From: Chloroflexota bacterium
GTDB lineage: Bacteria; Chloroflexota; Anaerolineae; Anaerolineales; Villigracilaceae
Length of the DNA: 64,000 bases
Assembly (NCBI GenBank): GCA_016191845.1
Contig: JACPVF010000016.1
Span: 186,001-250,000 of the forward strand
Reading direction: 5' to 3'
The notes under the pieces: model-generated
The model's input: the letters and a program-made list of their open reading frames with translations, nothing else
Databases searched by the model: none
What the model was told of the DNA's origin: nothing
Translations under genes and position numbers: made by a program
Part shown: positions 35,271-43,735 of the stretch, one piece after another
Position numbering within the stretch: position 1 is the stretch's first letter
How the letters are laid out: each line of letters starts with the position of its first letter

Positions 35271-36635
35271 TTATAAATCGGGATGCTGGAACTTTCCATC
35301 GGGTCTGACTTTTCTTTCATACGCTTGCGCTGCGCGCAGCAGCCTGGCCTCCTGCCAATGCCCGCCGACGATCTGCAGGCCGATCGGCATCCCCGTGGAC
35401 GAGAATCCGCACGGCAGCGAGAGCGCGGGCAGGCCCGTCAGGTTGAAGGGCGCGGTGAAGCGCGTCAGGCGGCGGGCCTGTTCGAGCGCGTCGTTGCCCT
35501 CGATGAGCGGGGCGGTGATTGGCGTGGACGGCAGTAGCAGGACATCATATTTTTGGAAGAGAATCTCCGCCTGTCTGCGCGCCTCGGCCTGTTTCCGTCG
35601 CGCGAGCGCATACTCGCTGGAGGTGTAGGCCGCGCCCATCTCCAACCGCTGACGGATGTCCGCGCCGAAGAGCTCGGGCTGGGTCTGTAGCCGCTCGCGA
35701 TGGAAGGCGGCCCCGTCGGCCTGAGTCATCAGGGAGTTCGCCAAGGCTGCTTCGCGTAGCCACTCGATTTCAACTTCCTCCACGTGTGCACCCAATGATT
35801 GGAAAACCTCCGCCGCCGCGCGGATGGCCGCCAGCACCTCAGGGTCGGAGTCCGCGATGTAATCCCCGATGGCCAGCGCCACCCGCCAGCCTGCCACGCC
35901 TTCATCAAGGTGGGCGAGATAGTCGTCCACGGAGACGTTCGCCGAGCCAGGGTCGAGTTCGTCGTAGCCCGCCAGCACTTGCAGGAGCAGGGCCGCGTCC
36001 CGCACGGATCTGGTCAACGGTCCCGCGTGGTCGAGGTTCCATGAGAGCGGGAAGACCCCGCGCAGGCTGATGCGCCCGTAGGTGGGCTTGAGTCCCACCA
36101 CGCCGCACAGTGAAGCGGGGATGCGGATCGAGCCACCCGTATCGGTGCCGAGCGCCGCCAGGGCCATGCCGCTGGCTACCGCCGCCGCGCTGCCACCCGA
36201 GGATCCGCCTGTGATGCGGTTCGTATCCCATGGGTTGCGGCAGTTCCCGAAGGCCGCATTGACGTTGGTCACGCCCAGCGCGATCTCGTGGGTGTTGGTC
36301 TTGCCGAGCAGGATGGCGCCCGCCTCCTTGAGTTTCCGCACGGCAACCGCGTCCTCCTCGGGCACGAAATCCGCGAAGAATTTGCTGCCTGCTGTGGTGC
36401 GAATACCCGCCGTGTAGTATAGATCCTTGACGGCCACGGGAATTCCAGCGAGTACGTCCTGAGCGGAGCGGCGAAGCCGCGCAGTCGAAGGACGGATAAT
36501 CGTGAGGAAGGCGTTGATGGTCGGGTTGAGGCGCTCGATTTGACGGAGGCAGGCCTCGGTCAGGTCCGCGGCGGAAAATTCCCCTTGAGCAAAGGCGGTT
36601 TGGGCTTGGGCGAGGGTCAGGGAGGCTATATCCAT
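35271..36635 (-). CDS. Amidase (GatA-like) with an intragenic repeat
   Basis: 454 residues. The triad regions are GIPVAVKDLYY (Lys), TGGSSGGSAAAV (Ser) and [14 protein letters not shown] (nucleophile Ser). Just before the catalytic lysine, the segment RPSTARLRRSAQ is encoded by a palindromic repeat (36456-36493). It replaces the helix normally found here and shortens the spacing to AGIPVAVK. The catalytic core is otherwise intact, so activity is likely. It may be a general amidase; gatB/gatC are not nearby. TATAAT only 6 nt before the ATG suggests a leaderless transcript. Confidence 0.88.
   Translation of the reverse strand: MDIASLTLAQAQTAFAQGEFSAADLTEACLRQIERLNPTINAFLTIIRPSTARLRRSAQDVLAGIPVAVKDLYYTAGIRTTAGSKFFADFVPEEDAVAVRKLKEAGAILLGKTNTHEIALGVTNVNAAFGNCRNPWDTNRITGGSSGGSAAAVASGMALAALGTDTGGSIRIPASLCGVVGLKPTYGRISLRGVFPLSWNLDHAGPLTRSVRDAALLLQVLAGYDELDPGSANVSVDDYLAHLDEGVAGWRVALAIGDYIADSDPEVLAAIRAAAEVFQSLGAHVEEVEIEWLREAALANSLMTQADGAAFHRERLQTQPELFGADIRQRLEMGAAYTSSEYALARRKQAEARRQAEILFQKYDVLLLPSTPITAPLIEGNDALEQARRLTRFTAPFNLTGLPALSLPCGFSSTGMPIGLQIVGGHWQEARLLRAAQAYERKVRPDGKFQHPDL
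36456..36493. repeat. Palindromic repeat inserted in the amidase coding sequence
   Basis: GTCCTgagcggagcgg ... cgcagtcgaAGGAC, 38 nt with complementary ends, a close copy of the 9871 element. It is translated in frame as PSTARLRRSAQ. Confidence 0.8.
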
Positions 36636-36641
36636 GCCCCG

Positions 36642-36647
36642 ATTATA
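36642..36647 (-). promoter_or_regulatory. -10 box of a leaderless amidase promoter
   Basis: TATAAT on the minus strand, 6 nt from the ATG at 36635. Confidence 0.65.
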
Positions 36648-36699
36648 TCCTTACCCCCATATCTGGCGGATGCAAAAAATTCCTTTCGGCGGCTTGCAT

Positions 36700-36705
36700 T
36701 ATAAT
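36700..36705 (+). promoter_or_regulatory. -10 box upstream of the SUMF1-domain lipoprotein
   Basis: TATAAT, 23 nt before the ATG, with AAAGGAG between. Divergent from the amidase promoter only about 50 nt away. Confidence 0.65.
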
Positions 36706-36728
36706 AGCGGGCGTCAAAAGGAGACCGA

Positions 36729-38489
36729 ATGAAAAGAGCCTCAAACTGGACGCTGACCGTGGTGCTGGCCGTGTTGCTGCTGGCGGCCTGCGTGCCTGCG
36801 ACCGCCACCCCGACCGCTGCTCCCACGCTTCCGCCTGCCACCGAGCCGCCGACGGCCCTTCCGCCCACTGCCACCCCGACGCTGTTCCCCGTGTCGCTGG
36901 CGGGACCCCAGGCGGGTACTCCCATGAAATGGATCGACACCTCCGTGCTGGCATTCGTGCCCGCGGGCGAGTTCCAGATGGGAAACAGTGCGGCCAACAC
37001 TCCTCAACATACCGTGTACCTGGACGGCTTCTGGATCCAGCAGACCGAAGTGACCAACGGCATGTACAGCCAGTGTGTGGCCTCGGGTTCGTGCACGCCG
37101 CCCACGCAGGAACTGGGCGCGCCGCAGTACACCAACCCTGAATACAACAGTCATCCCGTGGTGGGCGTCACCTGGGACCAGGCCAACGGTTATTGTCAGT
37201 GGATCGGCGGCAGCCTGCCAACTGAGGCCCAATGGGAAAAGGCCGCGCGCGGCACCCAGGGCGGGCAATTTCCCTGGGGCAATGATGGCGCTGCCTGCGA
37301 CTTCCTCAACTTTGCCAACTGCATCAACCACACCACCGATGTGACCGATTACGCCGAGGGCCGCAGTCCGTATGGGCTGTATGACATGGCCGGCAACGTC
37401 TTCGAGTGGGTCAACGATTATTACAGCGAGACTTATTACAACGAGTCGCCTGCCCAGAACCCAACGGGGCCCGCCTCGGGCGATTCTCGCGTGGTGCGCG
37501 GCTCGAGCTTCGAAACCGACCCCGACCAGGCGGATTCGTCCATCCGTCACTACAACAATGCTGGGAATTCCCGCCGTGACCTGGGCTTCCGCTGTGTGGT
37601 AACCCAGCCCAAGCCACTGGCTCCGTATTGTCAGTTGACCTCTTACGTGCCCAGCGCCTCATCCCTCCCGCAGGGACAGTGCGAATTGCCCGTGGTGGAT
37701 TTGCGCGGTCAGTACTGCTCGAAGGGCGATGGCTTCGTGACCATGAATATTTCAGAGGGCGCGGTCTATCAGTTAAGCCGTACCGACTATGACTGTGTGG
37801 AAACCCTCGTGGACGGCAAGCGCCTGCTCACCTGTAAGGGTCCGCGCAGCACCGAGAACACGGTCGAAGTGACGGTCTGTAACGCCTCCTGCACCGAGAC
37901 GTCCACCAACGCCACGGCGGCAGTCTGCGACCCAGGCTATACCCTCGATGCGAACACAGGCTCCTGCGTGTACTCGCCGATTCCCTCGCAGGTTGGCGTG
38001 ACGGGTTGCCCCGTCGGCTACCGCACGATCGACCGTGGCGGAGTCAAGACCTGTGCCCTGGCGGCAGGCAATGATGGTTTGTGCCCGCCTGGACTGTATC
38101 TCGACAGCCAGTATGGCGCGTGCATCTCGCCTACAGGCATGGCTGACATCCCGTACGGTTTGAGCAGCCCCGACCTGGCGCAGCAGTCTTATGCGGGCTG
38201 TGCGCCTGGCTACAACTACGACTCATCCTTCCAGTGCTGCCAGGCCTCGAATGCCACGGCCTATCCCGCCTGCCCCGCGGGGACGCGCTACAGCGTGGAG
38301 CAGAAAGCCTGTCTCTCCACCCAGGTGCGCTTGAGCGGACCAGGCTGTGTCACCGTTCAGGCCACCACCCTCAAATGCAGCGAGCCCATCGACATCTGCT
38401 CGAAGATCGTCTACGAGCCTGTCTGCCGCCGCAACTCTTATGCCTGCGTGTGGGACGACAAGAACGACAAGTGTGAGATGAAGGAATAA
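36729..38489 (+). CDS. Lipoprotein with SUMF1/FGE-sulfatase domain and Cys-rich C-terminal half
   Basis: 586 residues. A signal peptide with lipobox LLAACVP is followed by a Pro/Thr-rich linker (~25-60). The SUMF1 domain (~70-295) has PAGEFQMGN, WIQQTEVTN, HPVVGVTWDQANGYCQW, LPTEAQWEKAARG, DMAGNVFEWVND and DLGFRCV. The C-terminal ~290 residues contain more than 20 cysteines in short loops (CPVGY, CPPGLY, CAPGY, CPAGTRY), resembling extracellular disulfide-rich repeats. SUMF1 domains include formylglycine-generating enzymes, but many are binding or structural; no sulfatase is nearby. Probably exposed outside the cell. Confidence 0.85.
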   Translation: MKRASNWTLTVVLAVLLLAACVPATATPTAAPTLPPATEPPTALPPTATPTLFPVSLAGPQAGTPMKWIDTSVLAFVPAGEFQMGNSAANTPQHTVYLDGFWIQQTEVTNGMYSQCVASGSCTPPTQELGAPQYTNPEYNSHPVVGVTWDQANGYCQWIGGSLPTEAQWEKAARGTQGGQFPWGNDGAACDFLNFANCINHTTDVTDYAEGRSPYGLYDMAGNVFEWVNDYYSETYYNESPAQNPTGPASGDSRVVRGSSFETDPDQADSSIRHYNNAGNSRRDLGFRCVVTQPKPLAPYCQLTSYVPSASSLPQGQCELPVVDLRGQYCSKGDGFVTMNISEGAVYQLSRTDYDCVETLVDGKRLLTCKGPRSTENTVEVTVCNASCTETSTNATAAVCDPGYTLDANTGSCVYSPIPSQVGVTGCPVGYRTIDRGGVKTCALAAGNDGLCPPGLYLDSQYGACISPTGMADIPYGLSSPDLAQQSYAGCAPGYNYDSSFQCCQASNATAYPACPAGTRYSVEQKACLSTQVRLSGPGCVTVQATTLKCSEPIDICSKIVYEPVCRRNSYACVWDDKNDKCEMKE

Positions 38490-38525
38490 CGACCGACGAA
38501 GAAAATCGTCGGACTCCAGACAAAA

Positions 38526-38554
38526 AACGAGCGGACTCATCGAGTCCGCTCGTT
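38526..38554. terminator. Bidirectional rho-independent terminator
   Basis: AACGAGCGGACTC / GAGTCCGCTCGTT, 13-bp stem with 3-nt loop, T-run to the right and A-run to the left. It serves the converging lipoprotein and aminotransferase genes. Confidence 0.9.
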
Positions 38555-38568
38555 GCTTTTCGGTTGGC

Positions 38569-39900
38569 TTACTTGCCCGCCTTGGCTTCCTTCTCGGCCA
38601 GGGTCACGGCCTCTTCGAAGATGGCCAGGCCCTCGTCCACCTCGGATTTGGAGATGGAGAGCGGCGGCGCGATGCGGATGACCGACTTGCCGCACGAGAG
38701 CATCAGCAAGCCGCGTTCAAAGGCCAGGTCGACCACGCGCTCGGTCAGGTCGCCCGCGGGTTCCTTCGAGGTGCGATCCTTGACGAACTCCACGCCGATC
38801 ATCAGGCCGATGCCGCGCACGTCGCCGATGGACGGGTGGCGGCTTTGGATCTCGGTCAGTGCGTCGAGGGTGTACTGGCCCACCGTGGCGGCGTTTTCCA
38901 TGTACTCGTTTTCGATCAGGTCGATGGTCGCCAGGGCGGCGGCGCAGGAGATCGGGTTGCCGCCGTAGGTATTGCCATGCGAGCCCTTCTCCCAATCCAT
39001 GATGTCGCGGCGGGCGATGCACGCGCCGAGCGGCATGCCCGAGGCGATGCCCTTGGCGGCGGTCACGATATCGGGCTCCACGCCGAAGTGCTCGATGGCC
39101 CACCACTTGCCCGTGCGCCCCATGCCCGACTGGACCTCGTCCACAATCAGCAGGATATCGTACTTGTCGCACAGTTCACGCAGGGCGGGGTAGAAACCCG
39201 CGGGCGGGACGATGTATCCGCCCTCGCCCTGGATGCTTTCCACCAGGATGCCCGCCACTTCCTCGGGCGGCAGGATGTGACCCAGGATCTGGTCCTCGAT
39301 GTAGCGCACCACGGTCTGGCCGTCATCCTCGCCCTTGCGACGTTCCAGCATCGGGCGGTACGGGTTGGGGTAAGGCGCGTGCAGCACGCCGTTCATCAGC
39401 GGGTAGAAGCCCTTGTGATATTTCGGCTTGCTGGCGGTGAAGGTCACTGCACCCATCGTGCGCCCGTGGAAGGCGCCCGTAAAGCCGATGAAATTACTGC
39501 GGCCTGTGTGATAGCGCGCCAGTTTGATGGCCGTCTCGACCGCCTCGGTGCCCGAGTTGGTCATGAACGACACACCGTAATCGTCGAACGGAGCGATCTC
39601 GGCCAGCCTTTCGCCGAGCTGGATCCACTTCTCGTGATAGAAATCGGACGAGATGTGGATGAACTTCTCGGCCTGCTCCTGGATGGCCTTGACCACCTTG
39701 GGGTGGGCGTGCCCCGTCGAGGTCACGGCGATGCCCGCCATGAAGTCGAGGAAGCGATTGCCATCCACGTCCCACACCTCGGTGCCCTTGCCGTGATCCA
39801 TCGCGAACGGGTATCCGCGTGGATACGACGGCGAAATGACGGCAGAATCACGCTTGATCAGCGCGCGGGTCTTGGGGCCTGGTAATTTCATTGGTTCCAT
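38569..39900 (-). CDS. Class-III (ornithine/GABA-type) PLP aminotransferase
   Basis: 443 residues. The PLP lysine is in IVTAAKGIASGMPLGA, with FMTNSGTEAVETAIKLARY and GAFHGRTMGAVTFTAS for phosphate binding and LLIVDEVQSGMGRTG for the pyridine ring. It belongs to the acetylornithine/4-aminobutyrate aminotransferase group; the amino donor cannot be chosen from sequence alone. The ATG at 39900 has AAGGAG 8 nt upstream; an upstream open frame is antisense-like and rejected. A gap of about 200 nt separates it from the ROK kinase stop, so it may have its own promoter. Confidence 0.92.
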   Translation of the reverse strand: MEPMKLPGPKTRALIKRDSAVISPSYPRGYPFAMDHGKGTEVWDVDGNRFLDFMAGIAVTSTGHAHPKVVKAIQEQAEKFIHISSDFYHEKWIQLGERLAEIAPFDDYGVSFMTNSGTEAVETAIKLARYHTGRSNFIGFTGAFHGRTMGAVTFTASKPKYHKGFYPLMNGVLHAPYPNPYRPMLERRKGEDDGQTVVRYIEDQILGHILPPEEVAGILVESIQGEGGYIVPPAGFYPALRELCDKYDILLIVDEVQSGMGRTGKWWAIEHFGVEPDIVTAAKGIASGMPLGACIARRDIMDWEKGSHGNTYGGNPISCAAALATIDLIENEYMENAATVGQYTLDALTEIQSRHPSIGDVRGIGLMIGVEFVKDRTSKEPAGDLTERVVDLAFERGLLMLSCGKSVIRIAPPLSISKSEVDEGLAIFEEAVTLAEKEAKAGK

Positions 39901-40096
39901 GAATATTCTCCTTGAAATGTCTGTCGACGCGACTGCGAGGGGACGGAGGATGCTCCCACCAAGGGAGTTGGGCGCGAGAACCACGCCACTACATCGCGAA
40001 GAAGTGTCCCCGTCTCGCAAATCAATTTTGGTTTGGACCTCGAACCTGCTCCCGTTACAGGAGCCGATTCTCCCCTCAGGCGGCTTGGTCACGCCT

Positions 40097-41041
40097 TCAG
40101 GGCGGGTCCTCTTCGGACATACGCGCCAGGGCCAGCGCCCCCAGCAGGCCCGCGTCATCCCCCAGCGCAGCGCGGGCAATGACCAGGCGCTCGAGGTAGC
40201 GTGGATGGAAGACGCGCTTGCGCAGGCTTTCCTCGAATGGCACGAACAACAGGTCGCCTACTTGCGAAACTCCGCCGCCGAAAATCAGCGCCGAGGGATC
40301 GAAGGTATGCAGGAAGTTGACCACGGCGATCCCAAGATAATCCCCCGCACGCTCGAAGGCCGAAATGGCCAGCGTGTCGCCCTGGCGGGCGGCTTCCGCG
40401 ATCTGGTAGGTTGAAAGCGCGGGGTCCGCCTTCAGGCTCGACTTCGCACCCGCCTGCAACTGCTCATTAACGTAGCGTGCGATGGCTCGTCCCGACGAAA
40501 GCGCCTCGATGTGACCTGGCGCGCCGCACGAGCAGGGCGGGCCGTTCGGGTCCACGGTGACGTGACCCAACTCCGCAGCCAGGCCGTGGTAGCCTTCCAA
40601 CAGACGCCCATTGCAGATCACCCCGCCGCCGATACCCGTGCTGATGGTCAGGTAGAGCAGGTCATCGTGGCCGCGTCCCGCGCCGTATTTCCACTCGCCC
40701 AGCGCCGCCAGATTGGCGTCGTTGTTGAGGTAGACAGGCACGCCGAAACGTTCGGCCAGTTTGGGGCCGACGGGGAAATTCTGCCATTCGAGGATGTTGG
40801 GGGTGTTGAGGATGATCCCTTGGTGCAGGTCGAGCGCGCCTGGCACAGCCATGCCAATGGCGGTCACGTCTCCATTAGCAGGCCAGACAGCTTCCACAGC
40901 CTGGACAAGACGGTCGAACACGCCTGGTTTCAACCCCTCCGAGGGGACGCGCTGGTGCTTGATGGGAGTGGTCTGGTCGGGCTCATAGGCAGCCACGCGG
41001 ATGTGCGTGCCGCCGATGTCCACGGCGATGACGAGGCTCAT
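40097..41041 (-). CDS. ROK-family sugar kinase (glucokinase-like)
   Basis: 314 residues. ATP site AVDIGGTHIRV; sugar site LNNDANLAALGEW and STGIGGGVI; ROK motif ELGHVTVDPNGPPCSCGAPGHIEAL. The zinc motif has a His (GAPGHIE) in place of the third Cys, a variant that can still bind metal. It probably phosphorylates glucose or a related hexose and feeds glycolysis together with pfkA at 46962. TATAAT lies only 6 nt before the ATG, with no ribosome-binding site, so the mRNA is probably leaderless. Confidence 0.9.
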   Translation of the reverse strand: MSLVIAVDIGGTHIRVAAYEPDQTTPIKHQRVPSEGLKPGVFDRLVQAVEAVWPANGDVTAIGMAVPGALDLHQGIILNTPNILEWQNFPVGPKLAERFGVPVYLNNDANLAALGEWKYGAGRGHDDLLYLTISTGIGGGVICNGRLLEGYHGLAAELGHVTVDPNGPPCSCGAPGHIEALSSGRAIARYVNEQLQAGAKSSLKADPALSTYQIAEAARQGDTLAISAFERAGDYLGIAVVNFLHTFDPSALIFGGGVSQVGDLLFVPFEESLRKRVFHPRYLERLVIARAALGDDAGLLGALALARMSEEDPP

Positions 41042-41047
41042 GCCGCC

Positions 41048-41053
41048 ATTATA
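41048..41053 (-). promoter_or_regulatory. -10 box of a leaderless ROK kinase promoter
   Basis: TATAAT on the minus strand followed by GGCGGC and then ATG. Confidence 0.65.
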
Positions 41054-41114
41054 ACCGAGGCCGCAGGGCGGGGCATCACGCGGTTGGTGTGCCGAATCTC
41101 ACATTCTATCGCGC

Positions 41115-42134
41115 TTATTTCTTTTTCGGTTCGACCAACAGGATCAAATCCTTCAAATATCGTTCCGAAAACTCGATGATGACCACGTCGGGTTTCTGCT
41201 CGTCCACCCAGGAGAGATTCCATAGGCCGCCGCCCATGTAGTTCTGGACGTACACTCCGTAGCTGAAATGTTCTCCCAACAGCGGGATGACGCGGAAAAA
41301 GAATGAATCGTGGTAAAGCACCAGGCGCGGCAGGCTGGAATCGGGGTTGGCTGAGAACATCAACTTTCGCCCGCCGACGGTCACGTTCTTGTAGGTGGTA
41401 TGCGTCTCGTATTTGGGCGCGAACTGGATGCGGGGTTCCTCGTAATAGGTCGTGCCGATATTGGCCGCCAGGTCGAACTGCTCAGGCGCGCGGACCTCCA
41501 CTTTGAAGTCCGACATCGGGTGCGGAGACAGGCTGGGATAGGCCTTGCGTACCTCGTTCATGACGGTGGCGTAGGCGATGTACGCGCCGTAATCGTTCCA
41601 GTGCGTGTCGGTGGCGTAGTAGATCTGGCGTTCCGCTTTGGCGGCTAACAATGTGGGGCGCAAGTCGAGCAGTTGGACCTGTCCATGAATCTTCAAGTAC
41701 TCGATTAGTTGATCCAATTTTGAAACGTCGCCGAAGACGGGCACTCGCGGCGGGACGCGCTCGGGGTAGATGGTGTTCTTGTTGGGCGGCACGACCACGA
41801 TCAATTGGATGCCCCGTTCCTTGTAGCGCGCGGATAGGGCGTCGAGGTTCTTTTGGATTTGCGCCATCTCCTCCTCGGTGAAGGGGTCGGCGCGCTGATA
41901 GTCCTCGATGTCGTTTTCAGCCGTGTAGACCAGCCAGCCGCCGTCCCCGACGATGACCTTGGGAAAGACACGGTCGCCGATCCATAGGCGTACACGCGCT
42001 GTCCAGTCGATCAGACGTCCGCGCGGATAGAATGATTCCTCGATAGTGCTTGGATCCAGGTTCAGGGTCCGCAGGGGAGTCAACAACAGTCCGAGAAAAA
42101 TGATAATAAGGAGATAGGAATAGTATTTTTTCAT
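41115..42134 (-). CDS. AlgX/AlgJ-like SGNH acyltransferase-associated protein
   Basis: 339 residues with an N-terminal signal anchor (YYSYLLIIIFLGLLLTP) and an extracytoplasmic SGNH-like domain. The family signature TDTHWNDYGAYIAY (catalytic Asp-His) is clear, as is VVVPPNKNTIYPERVP near the N-terminus. AlgX/AlgJ proteins transfer acetyl groups to extracellular polysaccharides with a partner MBOAT protein, which lies directly upstream in the same orientation (42263). The acylated polymer is not known. Confidence 0.88.
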   Translation of the reverse strand: MKKYYSYLLIIIFLGLLLTPLRTLNLDPSTIEESFYPRGRLIDWTARVRLWIGDRVFPKVIVGDGGWLVYTAENDIEDYQRADPFTEEEMAQIQKNLDALSARYKERGIQLIVVVPPNKNTIYPERVPPRVPVFGDVSKLDQLIEYLKIHGQVQLLDLRPTLLAAKAERQIYYATDTHWNDYGAYIAYATVMNEVRKAYPSLSPHPMSDFKVEVRAPEQFDLAANIGTTYYEEPRIQFAPKYETHTTYKNVTVGGRKLMFSANPDSSLPRLVLYHDSFFFRVIPLLGEHFSYGVYVQNYMGGGLWNLSWVDEQKPDVVIIEFSERYLKDLILLVEPKKK

Positions 42135-42200
42135 GAGTATATTTGTTCATCCCAGGCGGACCACATGGTTTTTGTGAAGTCTAAGAGTCTCTTTCCAATT

Positions 42201-42259
42201 GCGCTTCGACTGTGGCGCTTCTTCGCTGTCGCTCGGAAGCACCTCCGCTCAGCGCGAAG
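42201..42259. repeat. CTTCGACTG-family repeat between MBOAT and AlgX-like genes
   Basis: GCGCTTCGACTGTGGCGC ... CTCCGCTCAGCGCGAAG with complementary ends and an inner hairpin. It lies just 3' of the MBOAT stop codon, where it could act as an mRNA hairpin. Confidence 0.6.
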
Positions 42260-42262
42260 TTT

Positions 42263-43696
42263 CTAGAAATTCCCGTAAATGCCAGGCAGGAAGCGGCCGC
42301 TGGTCATCATGCCGACGGATAGCACGAAGAGTGTCAGCAGCAGCAGGTCGCCCGCAATCGTCAGAGGAAAAGCCAGGTGTGGACGCGCTTCGAGCTGTTT
42401 CTGAATCCACGGGCCGACGGGTAAGGACAGAATGATCGCGGCAACAAACGCCAGCATGAAGGATGGCTCGATGAACGGCAGAGGCGTGGTCTCGCTGAAG
42501 GAGAGCTTCATCGTCTGTTGAACATTCCCGACCAGCAGACGCAGGAAGTCGAGCGCGTACCCCAGGCTGGGCGCGCGGAAGAAGACCCAGGTTAGCAGCA
42601 GGGCGGAGAGAGTGTACAAGTGGCGGACAGGGCGCAGCCAGTCCGCTTTCAGCCAACGGTTGAGGAATAGACCCTCGATGACCAGGAAAAAGCCGTGCAG
42701 CAGACCCCAAATCACGAAGCCGATTGTCACGCCGTGCCACAGGCCCGTGAGCAGGAAAACGACCAGGACGTTGATTTGTTGCCCTGCCACGGGCAGGCGC
42801 TTACGCTCGAGCGGATAGAAAACATAGTCACGGAACCAACTGGATAGCGAGATGTGCCAGCGCCGCCAGAAATCGCTGATACTTTGCGCAGTGTAGGGGT
42901 AATTGAAATTTTCGATGAAGCGCAGTCCCATCATGGCAGCCAGACCGATGGCCATGTCGGTGTAGCCTGAAAAGTCAAAGAAGATCTGTAGAGCATAGCC
43001 GACCAGGGCCAGCCAGGCATACGCAGGCGTGGATGCTGCGACAGGCAGGACGAAAATGGCATTGACCGTCCTGGCCAGCACGTCAGCGATGAGGATCTTC
43101 TTGGCAAAGCCGCGCAGGAAACGGCGAACGCCATCCGCGACCTGGTCTGCTTCGAGGGTTGGTGCGGGCAGCGAGTCGGCCAGAGTGCGGTAGCGGACGA
43201 TCGGTCCGACCAGCAGTTTGGGAAACAGCAACACATAAAAGGCGAAAGTCACGAGATTCCGCTCAGGCTGAACTGTCCCTTTGTTCACATCCAACAGGTA
43301 CGAGATGACCTGAAAGCTGACGTACGAGAGCCCCAGCGGGAAGGTCAACGCGGTTAGGAGATTGGTAAGGCGGGTGGGGAAGTACGGGGTCAGCCCAAGG
43401 AACAGGTCCAGGCCGTAGGCGGCAAACAACTTGAAGAAGGCCAGCAACCCCACGTTCACGAGCAGGCCGAGGGGCAACAACCATTTGGCAGGCTTATCCT
43501 TCAGGCGCAGGCCCAGCCAGTAGTTGAAGAGAATCAGGCCGAGCATCCACAGCAGGTTGACGGCGCTGCCCCAAGCATAGAACAGAAGACTTCCCAAAAT
43601 TCCCACCACAGGCCGCCAGCGCGGCTGGGCGAAGAAGTAGGCAATCAGGAAAATGGGCAAAAATAAGAACAGGAACAGGGCGGTGTTGAAGTTCAT
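42263..43696 (-). CDS. MBOAT family O-acyltransferase (AlgI/DltB-like)
   Basis: A 477-residue protein with about ten TM segments. MBOAT signature residues are in the block YPYTAQSISDFWRRWHISLS, and the catalytic histidine is in LTGLWHGVTIGFVIWGLLHG. It moves acyl groups from a cytoplasmic donor across the membrane. With the AlgX-like protein it should acylate a secreted or surface polysaccharide. Start at 43696; the divergent glycosyltransferase starts only 40 nt away, so the two promoters overlap. Confidence 0.93.
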   Translation of the reverse strand: MNFNTALFLFLFLPIFLIAYFFAQPRWRPVVGILGSLLFYAWGSAVNLLWMLGLILFNYWLGLRLKDKPAKWLLPLGLLVNVGLLAFFKLFAAYGLDLFLGLTPYFPTRLTNLLTALTFPLGLSYVSFQVISYLLDVNKGTVQPERNLVTFAFYVLLFPKLLVGPIVRYRTLADSLPAPTLEADQVADGVRRFLRGFAKKILIADVLARTVNAIFVLPVAASTPAYAWLALVGYALQIFFDFSGYTDMAIGLAAMMGLRFIENFNYPYTAQSISDFWRRWHISLSSWFRDYVFYPLERKRLPVAGQQINVLVVFLLTGLWHGVTIGFVIWGLLHGFFLVIEGLFLNRWLKADWLRPVRHLYTLSALLLTWVFFRAPSLGYALDFLRLLVGNVQQTMKLSFSETTPLPFIEPSFMLAFVAAIILSLPVGPWIQKQLEARPHLAFPLTIAGDLLLLTLFVLSVGMMTSGRFLPGIYGNF

Positions 43697-43716
43697 GAAG
43701 TGACCTCAAACACAAT

Positions 43717-43722
43717 TATAAT
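43717..43722 (+). promoter_or_regulatory. -10 box of the glycosyltransferase gene
   Basis: TATAAT, 13 nt before the ATG at 43736. It overlaps the upstream ATG at 43721, which rules that ATG out as the start. Confidence 0.6.
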
Positions 43723-43735
43723 GGACGGGCTTGCC

